From the NCBI RefSeq assembly GCF_018449795.1, contig NZ_JAAVVE010000005.1, positions 62,001 through 126,000 of the forward strand: DNA of 64,000 nucleotides, in the 5' to 3' direction. Under the pieces are notes generated by a model. It did no database searches and was not told the DNA's origin. It saw nothing but the letters and a program-made list of their open reading frames with translations. Within the stretch, counting starts at the first letter, position 1, and the number at the start of each line of letters is the position of its first letter. The translations under genes and the position numbers were made by a program. The stretch comes from Sphingomonas sp. dw_22 (lineage in GTDB: Bacteria; Pseudomonadota; Alphaproteobacteria; Sphingomonadales; Sphingomonadaceae). Below are positions 9,091 through 17,302 of the stretch, in pieces.

Positions 9091-9699
9091 TCAGACCAAA
9101 GCGGCCAATCCGGTCTCGTGGTTGACCACGCCTTCATAGACCATCCGCACCGCGACCCACAGGATCACGACCAAGCCGACAAAGCCTATCCAGCGATAGC
9201 GGTCGATCACGCGTGCGATGAAATTGGCGGCGAGGCCCATCATCGCGACCGAGAAGATCAGGCCGAAGACGAGGATGCCGGGGTGCTCGCGCGCCGCCCC
9301 GGCGACCCCCAGCACATTGTCCAGGCTCATGCTGACATCCGCCAGCGCGACCGACCAGGCCGCGGCGAGGAAGCTCTTGGGCGGCTTGGTCGTGATCTCC
9401 TCATGCTGCTTGCCCGCACGCAGCTCGCGCCACATCCGCCACGCGACCCAGAACAACAGCAAGCCGCCCGCGAACAGCAGCCCCACGACCTGGAGCAGCT
9501 GCGTCGCGATCAGCGCGAAGGCGATGCGCATCACCAGCGCCGCGCCGATGCCGACCAGGATCACCTGGCGCTGCTGCTTCGCCGGCAGGCCCGCGGCAAG
9601 CGCGCCCACCACCACCGCATTGTCGCCGGCGAGCACCAGATCGATCACGATCACTTCGCCCAGCGCCTGAAGCGCTTCGGGAGTCAGGAAGGAAAACAT
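9091..9699 (-). CDS. TerC family integral membrane protein (paralogue 1)
   Basis: This 202-residue protein has about seven hydrophobic segments. It shows the two acidic membrane motifs of the TerC family: VIDLVLAGDNAVVVG near the N terminus and ALADVSMSLDNVLGVAG in the middle. TerC proteins are linked to metal ion export and tellurium resistance. I chose the ATG at 9699 (MFSFLTPEALQALG), which aligns with the start of the neighbouring paralogue; an upstream in-frame start at 9735 adds 12 basic residues. It is adjacent to a second TerC gene on the same strand. Confidence 0.88.
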   Translation of the reverse strand: MFSFLTPEALQALGEVIVIDLVLAGDNAVVVGALAAGLPAKQQRQVILVGIGAALVMRIAFALIATQLLQVVGLLFAGGLLLFWVAWRMWRELRAGKQHEEITTKPPKSFLAAAWSVALADVSMSLDNVLGVAGAAREHPGILVFGLIFSVAMMGLAANFIARVIDRYRWIGFVGLVVILWVAVRMVYEGVVNHETGLAALV

Positions 9700-9738
9700 G
9701 CGCACCGGGTTACGAACCCATGCGCGCCTCGGCAAGCC

Positions 9739-10383
9739 TCAGACGAGCAAATGGAGAATGCCGATCTTGTTGTCGACCACGCCTTCATAGATCATCCGCC
9801 CGGCGACCCACAGGATCACGACCAGCCCGATATAGCCGATCCAGTGGTAACGCTGGATCAGCCGCGCCACGAAATTGGCGGCCAGGCCCATCAGCAGCAC
9901 CGAGAAGCTCAACCCGATGAACAGCAGCGCCGGATTCTCGCGCGCGATCGAGGCGACGAGCAGCACATTGTCGAGGCTCATCGAAAGATCGGCGAGCGTG
10001 ATCTGGATCGCCGCCTGAAGGAAGGTCTTGGCGACCTTGGGCGGTGCCTCCTCGCCCGTTTCCGCCGCATGGCCGCGCCGCGCGGCTTCGCGCAACTCAC
10101 GGAACATGTTGTAGGCCACCCATAGCAACAGCAACCCACCGGCCAGCACCAGCCCGGTGACCTGGAGCAATTCGACCGCGATCAGCGAGAAGCCGATCAG
10201 GAAGACCAACGCGATCCCGACGCCGAGCAGCAGCACCCGCCGCCGGTCTTTCTCGGGCAGGCCCGAGGCGAGCGATCCCATCACGACGACATTGTCGCCG
10301 GCCATGGTCAGGTCGCCCAGGATGATCTGGCCCAGGCTGGCAAGCCCGCTGGGCGTGGCGATAGCGGCGAAGTTGAAGTGCAT
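9739..10383 (-). CDS. TerC family integral membrane protein (paralogue 2)
   Basis: This is the tandem paralogue of the preceding TerC gene. The 214-residue protein begins MHFNFAAIATPSGLASLGQ and carries the same acidic motifs, LGDLTMAGDNVVVMG and LADLSMSLDNVLLVAS. The last 50 residues of the two proteins (W-IG-VGLVVILWVA-RM-YEGVV pattern) are nearly identical, indicating a local duplication. The open frame extends upstream across a hairpin repeat and the rho terminator, so the ATG at 10383 is the credible start. The transported ion is not known. Confidence 0.88.
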   Translation of the reverse strand: MHFNFAAIATPSGLASLGQIILGDLTMAGDNVVVMGSLASGLPEKDRRRVLLLGVGIALVFLIGFSLIAVELLQVTGLVLAGGLLLLWVAYNMFRELREAARRGHAAETGEEAPPKVAKTFLQAAIQITLADLSMSLDNVLLVASIARENPALLFIGLSFSVLLMGLAANFVARLIQRYHWIGYIGLVVILWVAGRMIYEGVVDNKIGILHLLV

Positions 10384-10405
10384 GGTGCTGCCCTGCCATC
10401 TGACT

Positions 10406-10426
10406 CCCCTCCCTGCAAGGGAAGGG
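10406..10426. repeat. CCCCTCCC-TGCAA-GGGAAGGG hairpin (dispersed intergenic element)
   Basis: An 8-base stem with one mismatch and a TGCAA loop lies between rho and the TerC gene. The same structure with loop TTGCA, i.e. the opposite orientation, occurs at 50363-50383. No T tract follows, so it looks more like a small dispersed repeat than a full intrinsic terminator. Confidence 0.5.
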
Positions 10427-10471
10427 CTGGGGGGTTGGGTGCGGGCGTCAACGACGCCGACAACGGCTCCA

Positions 10472-10507
10472 TAAAAAAAGGCCGGGGTATCAAACCCCGA
10501 CCTTTTC
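10472..10507 (-). terminator. Intrinsic terminator downstream of rho
   Basis: On the minus strand an 11-base stem, AAAGGTCGGGG with CCCCGGCCTTT (one G-U pair), has a short loop and is followed by a run of T. It starts about 50 bases after the rho stop codon. This is one of the clearest intrinsic terminators in the window, and it serves the gene for the alternative termination factor itself. Confidence 0.85.
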
Positions 10508-10556
10508 CAAACCCATCCCCTGATCCGCTCTCTTGCGGGGAGAAAAGGGAAATAAC

Positions 10557-11813
10557 TCAGGAATTCATGCTGTCGAAGAAGTCCTCGTTGGTCTTCGAGT
10601 CCTTCATCTTGTCGAGCAGGAACTCCATCGCGTCGATCGTGCCCATCTGCATCAGGATGCGGCGCAGCACCCACATCTTGGAAAGCTTGGTCTTGTCGAC
10701 CAGCAGCTCTTCCTTGCGCGTGCCCGACTTGCCGACGTCGAGTGCCGGGAAGATGCGCTTGTCCGCCACCTTGCGGTCGAGGACGATCTCGGAGTTGCCG
10801 GTGCCCTTGAACTCTTCGAAGATCACTTCGTCCATGCGGCTGCCGGTATCGATCAGCGCGGTGGCGATGATCGAGAGCGAGCCACCCTCCTCGATGTTGC
10901 GCGCAGCGCCGAAGAAGCGCTTCGGCCGCTGGAGCGCATTGGCGTCGACACCGCCGGTCAGCACCTTGCCCGAGCTTGGGACGACGGTGTTGTAGGCGCG
11001 ACCCAGGCGGGTGATCGAATCGAGCAGGATCACGACATCCTTCTTGTGCTCGACCAGACGCTTAGCTTTTTCTATAACCATTTCAGCAACTTGCACGTGG
11101 CGCGTGGCCGGCTCGTCGAAAGTCGAGGAGACGACCTCGCCCTTCACGCTGCGCTGCATGTCGGTCACTTCCTCGGGCCGCTCGTCGATCAGCAGCACCA
11201 GCAGGAAGACTTCGGGATGGTTCTCGGTGATCGCGCGGGCGATGTTCTGGAGCATCACCGTCTTGCCGACGCGCGGCGGCGCGACGATCAGCGTGCGCTG
11301 TCCCTTGCCCTGCGGGCTGATGATGTCGATCACCCGCGCCGACTTGTCCTTCTGGGTCGGATCGAGCGTGTCGAGCGTCAGCTTGCTCTCAGGGTAAAGC
11401 GGCGTGAGATTGTCGAAATTGACGCGGTGACGCACCGCATCGGGATCGTCGAAATTGACCGAGACCAGCCGGGTCAGCGCAAAATAACGCTCGCCGTCCT
11501 TGGGCGCGCGGATCTCGCCTTCCACCGTGTCGCCGGTGCGCAGGCCGAACTTACGGACCTGGTTGGGCGAGACATAGATGTCGTCGGGGCCGGCGAGATA
11601 ATTCGCCTGCGGGCTGCGCAGGAAGCCGAAGCCGTCGGGCAGCACTTCGATCGTGCCTTCGCCCATGATCTGATCGCCATTCTCGGCCTGGGCCTTGAGG
11701 ATGGCAAAGAGCAGATCCTGCTTGCGCAACGTCGACGCGCTCTCGACGCCCAGCTCCTCGGCCATGGTGACCAGCTCGGCGGGGGCTTTCTTCTTGAGAT
11801 CCTTGAGATGCAT
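10557..11813 (-). CDS. rho: Transcription termination factor Rho
   Basis: Rho is the hexameric RNA helicase that terminates untranslated transcripts. The 418-residue protein has the N-terminal Rho helix-bundle ([15 protein letters not shown]), the CSD-like RNA-binding domain ([13 protein letters not shown], about 60-70) and the ATPase core. The core carries P-loop APPRVGKT, Walker [14 protein letters not shown] and the Q-loop region. No large inserted N-terminal extension is present. It lies upstream of an intrinsic terminator and downstream of hemJ-hemE on the same strand. Confidence 0.98.
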   Translation of the reverse strand: MHLKDLKKKAPAELVTMAEELGVESASTLRKQDLLFAILKAQAENGDQIMGEGTIEVLPDGFGFLRSPQANYLAGPDDIYVSPNQVRKFGLRTGDTVEGEIRAPKDGERYFALTRLVSVNFDDPDAVRHRVNFDNLTPLYPESKLTLDTLDPTQKDKSARVIDIISPQGKGQRTLIVAPPRVGKTVMLQNIARAITENHPEVFLLVLLIDERPEEVTDMQRSVKGEVVSSTFDEPATRHVQVAEMVIEKAKRLVEHKKDVVILLDSITRLGRAYNTVVPSSGKVLTGGVDANALQRPKRFFGAARNIEEGGSLSIIATALIDTGSRMDEVIFEEFKGTGNSEIVLDRKVADKRIFPALDVGKSGTRKEELLVDKTKLSKMWVLRRILMQMGTIDAMEFLLDKMKDSKTNEDFFDSMNS

Positions 11814-11948
11814 TTAGGGAGTCCGGAACTTTAGGGGGGAGCGTCGGCCGGCGAATTGCGCACGAGAAACGATGCTGGAAGGAGGGATGCGCCAGCGAAC
11901 CGGGGCACAAGGCGGAATTAGGTGGGGCCTCGCCCCAAGTCAACCGAC

Positions 11949-12401
11949 TTAGAAGGGTCTGACGACCGCCAGGATCACGATCAGCACGACGGCGAGCGCG
12001 GGCAATTCACCCAGCATGCGCAATGTCCGTGGCGGGATGGCTCCCTGCCCTCGTGCGAGCTTCTTCGAATAAGCGACGGCCCAGCCGTGATAACCCGAGA
12101 GCAGGACGACCAGAAACACCTTCGTGTGAAGCCAGCCGAGCCCTGCTCCGCCCTCGAACAGGCCCAGATTGGCGGCCAGGCTCAGCCCCAATATCCAGAC
12201 GATAATCAGCGAGGGCGAAAGGATCATCCGGCGCAGCAGCGCCTCGCGCCTGGTCCAGGCCTCGGCCTCGGGTGTCCCCAGCGATTCCTGATGATGGACC
12301 AGATAGCGCGGCAGCAGGAACAGCCCTGCCATCCAGAAGATCACGAAGATGATGTGGAACGCCTTGACCCACAGATAGGCGCCGCCCAGAAATCCGGTCA
12401 T
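11949..12401 (-). CDS. hemJ: Protoporphyrinogen oxidase HemJ
   Basis: HemJ converts protoporphyrinogen IX to protoporphyrin IX and is the usual enzyme for this step in alphaproteobacteria. The 150-residue protein is predicted to have four membrane helices. It shows conserved histidines in WVKAFHIIFVIFWMAGLFLLPR and HHQ, and a later WLHTKVFLV segment. I chose the ATG at 12401, which overlaps the hemE stop by 4 bases and fits the family start (MTGFLGGAYLWVKAFH). It works in the same pathway as hemE, which is immediately upstream. Confidence 0.93.
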   Translation of the reverse strand: MTGFLGGAYLWVKAFHIIFVIFWMAGLFLLPRYLVHHQESLGTPEAEAWTRREALLRRMILSPSLIIVWILGLSLAANLGLFEGGAGLGWLHTKVFLVVLLSGYHGWAVAYSKKLARGQGAIPPRTLRMLGELPALAVVLIVILAVVRPF

Positions 12402-13411
12402 CGCTCCCCCCTTACTCGCGCGAGCAACTGCTCGACATGCGCGATCGGGGTATCCTGCTGGATACCATGGCCAAGATTGAAGACATGGGGACGATCGGTA
12501 AAGGCCGCAAGGATACGGTCCACCGCCTCGTCGAGCACCACGCCACCCGCGATCAGCGCAAGCGGATCGAGATTGCCTTGCACCGGCAATCCGGCAGGCA
12601 GCGATACATGCGCCCAGGCCGGATCGACGGTCTCGTCCACGCCGACAGCATCGACGCCGGTCTCGCGCGCATAGGCAGGCAGCTTGCCGCCCGCGCCCTT
12701 GGGGAAGCCGATCACCGGTACCTGCGGCGCCTTCGCCTTGAGCGCGGCGATGATGCGCGCTGTGGGTGCGATCACCCATTGCTCGAACTGGACGGGGGAA
12801 AGGCTGCCCGACCAGCTATCGAAAAGCTGTACCGCCTCGACGCCCGCCGCGATCTGGCCAAGCAGATAATCGATCGTGCAGGTCTCGATGCGGTCGATCA
12901 GATCCCGCATCAGCACGGGATCGCGATAGGCGAGCCGCCGCGCCTCGCTCTGCTCGCGGCTGCCCTGCCCGGCGATCATATAGGTCGCCACGGTCCAGGG
13001 ACTGCCTGCAAAGCCCAGAAAGGTCGTGCCGGAAGGCAATGCCGCCACGACGCGCCGCACCGTCTCATAGACCGGCTCCAGCGCCCCAGGAGCAGCTTCG
13101 AGGCCTTCCAGCGCCGCCCGCGCCTGCACCACCGGTGCCAGCCGCGGCCCCTCGCCGGTCTCGAACCACAGATCCTGTCCCAGCGCCATCGGCACGACCA
13201 GGATGTCGGAAAACAGGATTGCCCCGTCCATGCCGAAGCGCCGGATCGGCTGGAGCGTCACTTCGGCCGAGGCCTCGCTGTCGTTCACCAGCGCGAGGAA
13301 CCCGCCCTTCTCGGCTCTCAGCGCGCGATATTCGGGCAGATACCGTCCCGCCTGGCGCATCAGCCACACGGGCGGGATTGGCTGCTTCTGCCCCTGCAGG
13401 GTCGCAAGCAA
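12398..13411 (-). CDS. hemE: Uroporphyrinogen decarboxylase HemE
   Basis: HemE removes four carboxyl groups from uroporphyrinogen III to give coproporphyrinogen III in haem synthesis. The family signature PPVWLMRQAGRYLPEYR is near the N terminus and GFPKGAG near residue 230; the length of 337 residues is close to normal. The start is uncertain. No ATG or GTG is available in frame before the signature; the nearest usable codon is TTG at 13411, and homologues often extend a few residues further (SPSPKPLLATLQG reads upstream in frame). The 5' end borders the presumed chromosomal origin. Confidence 0.95.
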   Translation of the reverse strand: MLATLQGQKQPIPPVWLMRQAGRYLPEYRALRAEKGGFLALVNDSEASAEVTLQPIRRFGMDGAILFSDILVVPMALGQDLWFETGEGPRLAPVVQARAALEGLEAAPGALEPVYETVRRVVAALPSGTTFLGFAGSPWTVATYMIAGQGSREQSEARRLAYRDPVLMRDLIDRIETCTIDYLLGQIAAGVEAVQLFDSWSGSLSPVQFEQWVIAPTARIIAALKAKAPQVPVIGFPKGAGGKLPAYARETGVDAVGVDETVDPAWAHVSLPAGLPVQGNLDPLALIAGGVVLDEAVDRILAAFTDRPHVFNLGHGIQQDTPIAHVEQLLARVRGER

Positions 13412-13740
13412 CGGCTTGGGGGACGGGGAGATCAGGGCCTCTATCCTAACTCTATAAAATAGGAATCTAAGGATTGTTGGAGTCAGTTGGTGCGTGAAAG
13501 CCGGGGCTTATGCGCTTGCCCTGAACTTGCCAACAGCTTGACTCCATCGCCCCCACGGCGCCGCCCGGATTCGGAACCGCCGTCCCCGTTTTCCACAGAT
13601 TGTGGATCGGATCGCGCGGCTGGGGATGCGGCTGTGGACGAATCACCAGCCGGAGTCCCGGTTCCGTCCTGCTTGGCCGCCGCGCCGGGTTGCGCTAGCG
13701 CCTGTCCATCATGTTCTCCACAGATTCCCCCACGGCCTGA
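13412..13740. other. Probable chromosomal replication origin (oriC) between hemE and ppsR
   Basis: This 329-base gene-free stretch lies exactly at the hemE/ppsR boundary, the place of oriC in Caulobacter crescentus and Rickettsia. Next to hemE is an AT-rich patch (about 13442-13480, roughly two thirds A+T in a GC-rich genome), a candidate unwinding element. Four DnaA-box-like 9-mers follow: TTTTCCACA at 13589-13597, TGTGGATCG at 13601-13609, TGTGGACGA at 13633-13641 and TTCTCCACA at 13714-13722. Seven GANTC methylation sites occur between 13463 and 13727. Flanking genes point away on both sides. I saw no TTAA-N7-TTAA CtrA motif. Confidence 0.82.
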
Positions 13741-14559
13741 ATGCGGCTCCATCTCCACCTCCTCTCGGACTCTACCGGCGAGACGCTGGAGAATATCGCC
13801 AAGGCCGCGCTGGCGCAGTTCGACGATGTCGAGACGCTTCGTCATTTCTGGCCGATGGTGCGCAGCGAAGCGCATCTGGAGCGCATCCTTCAGGAGATCG
13901 CGCAGAATCCCGGGCTGGTGATCTTCACCCTGGTCAACAGCGACACCCGCCGCACGCTGGAGAGCCGTTGCCGCGCGATGGGCCTGCCGGCGATCGCGCC
14001 GCTCGATCCGGTGAGCCATGCGCTGTCCAACCTGCTCGGCCAGGAAGCCAAGGCCCGCCCGGGCCGTCAGCACACGCTCGACGCCGCCTATTTCGCCCGC
14101 GTCGATGCGATCCAGTTCACCATCGCGCATGACGACGGCATCCTCGCCGAGGATTGGGAGGAAGCCGATATCCTGCTGGCCGGCGTCTCGCGCTCGTCCA
14201 AGACGCCGACGTCGATCTATCTCGCCAATCGTGGCTACAAGACTGCCAATATCCCGATTGTGGTCGAATCGCCGCCGCCGCCGGAGCTGTTCGCGCTTCG
14301 GCACCCGCTGATCGTCGGCCTCACTACCAGCGCGGACCGGCTGGTCCAGATCCGCCGCAACCGCCTGCTCTCGCTCAACCAGGCGGCGGAGACGAGCTAT
14401 GTCGATCAGGATTCGGTCCAGCGCGAGCTGGCCTATGCGCGGCGCATGTTCGCCGACAATGGCTGGCCGGTGATCGACGTCACCCGCCGTTCGATCGAGG
14501 AGACCGCCGCGGCGATCATCCAGCTCTGCAACGAGCGCACGCTCCAGGCGAAGGCATGA
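13741..14559 (+). CDS. ppsR: Pyruvate, phosphate dikinase regulatory protein (kinase/pyrophosphorylase)
   Basis: Members of this family (DUF299) phosphorylate and dephosphorylate PEP synthase or pyruvate phosphate dikinase using ADP and inorganic phosphate. The 272-residue protein starts with HLHLLSDSTGETLE, carries the nucleotide-binding loop GVSRSSKTPTS near residue 147 and ends with an NGWPVIDVTRRSIEETAAA segment typical of the family. It is the orthologue of the RP001/CC0001-type gene that marks the right side of the alphaproteobacterial origin. It overlaps maf by 4 bases. Confidence 0.93.
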   Translation: MRLHLHLLSDSTGETLENIAKAALAQFDDVETLRHFWPMVRSEAHLERILQEIAQNPGLVIFTLVNSDTRRTLESRCRAMGLPAIAPLDPVSHALSNLLGQEAKARPGRQHTLDAAYFARVDAIQFTIAHDDGILAEDWEEADILLAGVSRSSKTPTSIYLANRGYKTANIPIVVESPPPPELFALRHPLIVGLTTSADRLVQIRRNRLLSLNQAAETSYVDQDSVQRELAYARRMFADNGWPVIDVTRRSIEETAAAIIQLCNERTLQAKA

Positions 14560-15152
14560 ACCTCGTTCTCGCCTCGCAAAGCGCTTCGCGCCGGGCGATG
14601 CTCGATGCCGCCGGTGTGCCGCACGAGGCTGTCGCCGCGCAGGTCGATGAAGCTTCGGCGAAGGAATCGCTGGTCGCTTCGGGAATCTCCGCGCGCGGTC
14701 TGGCCGATGCGCTGGCCGAGCTGAAGGCGCTCAAGGTCTCCCGGCTGGTTCCCCAGGCATTGGTGCTGGGCGGGGATTCGCTGGTTGCGCTCGATGACGG
14801 CAACCAGCTCGACAAGCCCGAGAGCCGCGAACAGGCGGCCGAACATCTCCGCCGCATGTCGGGCCGCACGCATGATATCTACAGCGCCGCGGTGATCGCC
14901 GAGGGCGGCCGCCCGGTCTGGCGCCACGTCGATCGCGCGCGGCTGCATGTCCGGCCATTGTCCGAGGGGTTCATCGCGCAGTATCTCGATCTCGAATGGC
15001 CGGCGATCGCGGGCTGTGTCGGCTGTTTCCGGATCGAGGGACCGGGCGTCCAGCTCTTCAGCCGGACCGAGGGCAGCCACTTCACCATCCTCGGCATGCC
15101 GCTGCTGCCGATCCTCGAATTTCTGCGCGTTCGCGGAGTATTGACGTCATGA
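14556..15152 (+). CDS. maf: Maf family nucleoside triphosphate pyrophosphatase
   Basis: Maf proteins hydrolyse non-canonical or modified nucleotides to the monophosphate. The 198-residue protein begins MNLVLASQSASRRAML, matching the LASxSxxR substrate loop, and has GGDSLVALD and the LDKPESREQA segment, both conserved. The ATG at 14556 overlaps the ppsR stop. A longer open frame upstream in ppsR was ignored. It is followed, with a 4-base overlap, by aroE. Confidence 0.92.
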   Translation: MNLVLASQSASRRAMLDAAGVPHEAVAAQVDEASAKESLVASGISARGLADALAELKALKVSRLVPQALVLGGDSLVALDDGNQLDKPESREQAAEHLRRMSGRTHDIYSAAVIAEGGRPVWRHVDRARLHVRPLSEGFIAQYLDLEWPAIAGCVGCFRIEGPGVQLFSRTEGSHFTILGMPLLPILEFLRVRGVLTS

Positions 15153-15958
15153 CGCCCTATGCCGAAGTGATCGGCGATCCGATCGGCCACACCAAGTCCC
15201 CCGCAATCCATGGTTTCTGGCTCGACGTGCTCGATATCGACGCCGAATATCGCGCGACGCATGTGAGGCCCGACAGCCTCGCCGCCTATTTCGATTCCCG
15301 CCGCATCGATCCGGCCTGGCGCGGCTGCAACATCACCATCCCGCACAAGCAGGCCGCGCTCGACCATGTCGAGGATCGCGGCGGCATCCGCGCGACGATC
15401 GGCGCGATCAACACCGTGATCCGCGCGGAGGACGGCGCGCTGATCGGCACCAATACCGATGCCGGCGGCTTTTATTCGCCGATCGCCGGGCTCGACCTGG
15501 AGGGCGGCCATGCCGTGGTGATCGGTGCCGGCGGCGGCGCCCGCGCGATCCTGTTCGCGCTGTCCAAGATCGGTATCGGCCGCGTGACGATCCTCAATCG
15601 CAACGTCCTCAAGGGCGCCGCGCTCCTGTCGAGCTTCGAGCTCAAGGGCGATGCCCTCCCGCTTACCGCGCCGCTCCCGCCCGCCGCGCTGGTCGTCAAC
15701 GCCAGCCCGCTTGGCATGGCTGGCCAGCCGCCGCTCGACATCGACCTGTCGCCGCTGCCCGAGGACGCCGTGGTATACGACATCGTCTATGTCCCGCTGG
15801 AGACCCCCCTGCTCGCCCAGGCCCGCGCCCGCGGGCTCGATACGGTCGACGGGCTCGACATGCTGATCGGCCAGGCGGCGCTCGCCTTCGAGCTGTTCTT
15901 CGGCGCCGAACCGCCGCGCGACCGCGACGAGGAACTGCGCGCCCTGCTGACGTCATGA
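15149..15958 (+). CDS. aroE: Shikimate dehydrogenase
   Basis: AroE reduces 3-dehydroshikimate to shikimate with NADPH in aromatic amino acid synthesis. The 269-residue protein has the substrate-binding motif GDPIGHTKSPAIH (residues about 9-21), the catalytic Lys/Asp context NITIPHKQAAL and NTDAGGF, and the NADP loop GAGGGARA. The length is typical. The start overlaps maf and the stop overlaps coaE, giving the run ppsR-maf-aroE-coaE-dnaQ. Confidence 0.95.
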   Translation: MTPYAEVIGDPIGHTKSPAIHGFWLDVLDIDAEYRATHVRPDSLAAYFDSRRIDPAWRGCNITIPHKQAALDHVEDRGGIRATIGAINTVIRAEDGALIGTNTDAGGFYSPIAGLDLEGGHAVVIGAGGGARAILFALSKIGIGRVTILNRNVLKGAALLSSFELKGDALPLTAPLPPAALVVNASPLGMAGQPPLDIDLSPLPEDAVVYDIVYVPLETPLLAQARARGLDTVDGLDMLIGQAALAFELFFGAEPPRDRDEELRALLTS

Positions 15959-16548
15959 TTACATTGGGCCTCACCGGCTCGATCGGCATGGGCAAGTCGA
16001 CCGTCGCGGCGATGTTCGCGGAGGCGGGCGTGCCGGTGTTCGACGCGGATGCGATGGTCCACCAGCTCCAGGGGCCGGGCGGCGCGCTGGTCGCGGCGAT
16101 CGAGGCCGAGTTTCCGGACACGACGACCGAGCTCGGCGTCAACCGCACGCTGCTGCGCGAAACCGTGCTGGGCGACGATGCCGCCATGGCCCGGCTTGAG
16201 GCGCTGGTGCATCCGGCCGTCGCGCAGGCGCGGGAGAAGTTCCTGGCCGATCACGCCGCGGAGCCGTTCGTGGTGCTCGATGTGCCGCTGCTGTTCGAAG
16301 CCGGCGGCTGGAGCCATGTCGACAGGATCGCCGTCGTATCGGCTCCGCCCGAGGTCCAGCGCGCCCGCGTTCTCGCCCGGCCCGGCATGACGACCGAACG
16401 GTTTGAGGCGATTCTCGCCCGCCAGATGCCCGATGCGGAGAAGCGCGCCCGCGCCGATTTCGTCATCCCCACCGGCGGCCCGCTGGCGGAGACGCGCGAA
16501 TACGTAAGTAACCTCATCGCTTGCCTAGCGCCGCCGGCGGGAGGATAA
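15955..16548 (+). CDS. coaE: Dephospho-CoA kinase
   Basis: CoaE phosphorylates the 3' hydroxyl of dephospho-CoA, the last step of coenzyme A synthesis. The 197-residue protein has the P-loop GSIGMGKST at residues 8-16, the DADAMVHQL segment and the LVHPAVAQAR motif, all characteristic. A GGAGGAT ribosome-binding sequence for dnaQ overlaps its last codons. Confidence 0.95.
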   Translation: MITLGLTGSIGMGKSTVAAMFAEAGVPVFDADAMVHQLQGPGGALVAAIEAEFPDTTTELGVNRTLLRETVLGDDAAMARLEALVHPAVAQAREKFLADHAAEPFVVLDVPLLFEAGGWSHVDRIAVVSAPPEVQRARVLARPGMTTERFEAILARQMPDAEKRARADFVIPTGGPLAETREYVSNLIACLAPPAGG

Positions 16549-16556
16549 GCACAGCC

Positions 16557-17249
16557 ATGCGCGAAATCGTGTTCGATACCGAAACGACCGGACTCAGTTT
16601 TTCGAGCGGTGACCGACTGGTGGAGATCGGCTGTGTCGAGCTGATCAACCGGGTGATGACCGGCAACAGCTTCCACGCCTATATCAATCCCCAGCGGCCG
16701 ATGCCGGTCGAGGCGTTCAACGTCCACGGCCTGTCCGAGCGTTTCCTGTCGGATAAACCGCTGTTCCACGACGTGGTCGAGGATCTGCTCGAATTCATCG
16801 GCGAAAGCCCGATGGTGGCGCACAATGCCGGGTTCGACTTCGGCTTCCTGAACGGCGAGCTCGGCCGCTGCGGCCGGCCGCATGTCGATCTGGCGCGGAT
16901 GGTCGATACGCTCGGCATCGCCCGGGTCCGCCATCCCGGCGCCAAACACACGCTCGATGCCCTATGCTCCCGCTACGGCATCGATCTCAGCCAGCGCACG
17001 CTGCATGGCGCACTGCTCGACGCGCAATTGCTGGCTCAGGTCTATGTCGAGCTCACCGGCGGGCGCCAGATCACGCTCGGCCTTGCGGTCGATACGCCGG
17101 TGATGCGCGAGACCCCGGCCGAGGCGCCGAATCGCGTGCATGTGCGTCCGGCGCGCCATTTTGCCGCCGATCCGGCGGAACTTGAACGCCACGCAGCCTT
17201 TCTCAAGTCCATGGAGGAGCCGCTTTGGGGCTCGGTCGCGTCAACTTGA
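16557..17249 (+). CDS. dnaQ: DNA polymerase III subunit epsilon
   Basis: DnaQ is the 3'-5' proofreading exonuclease of the replicative polymerase. The 230-residue protein shows the DEDDh exonuclease motifs: Exo I FDTETTG (Asp7, Glu9), Exo II HNAGFDFGFL near residue 87 and Exo III HGALLDAQLLA near residue 150. The ATG at 16557 is preceded by GGAGGAT, which decides this start over one 36 bases upstream. The position after coaE next to the origin is conserved in alphaproteobacteria. Confidence 0.96.
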   Translation: MREIVFDTETTGLSFSSGDRLVEIGCVELINRVMTGNSFHAYINPQRPMPVEAFNVHGLSERFLSDKPLFHDVVEDLLEFIGESPMVAHNAGFDFGFLNGELGRCGRPHVDLARMVDTLGIARVRHPGAKHTLDALCSRYGIDLSQRTLHGALLDAQLLAQVYVELTGGRQITLGLAVDTPVMRETPAEAPNRVHVRPARHFAADPAELERHAAFLKSMEEPLWGSVAST

Positions 17250-17302
17250 CGCACCGGGGCCGCGTTCCCAGTTGCTTTCTCTAGTCAAGTGGAGGTTTTG
17301 TC

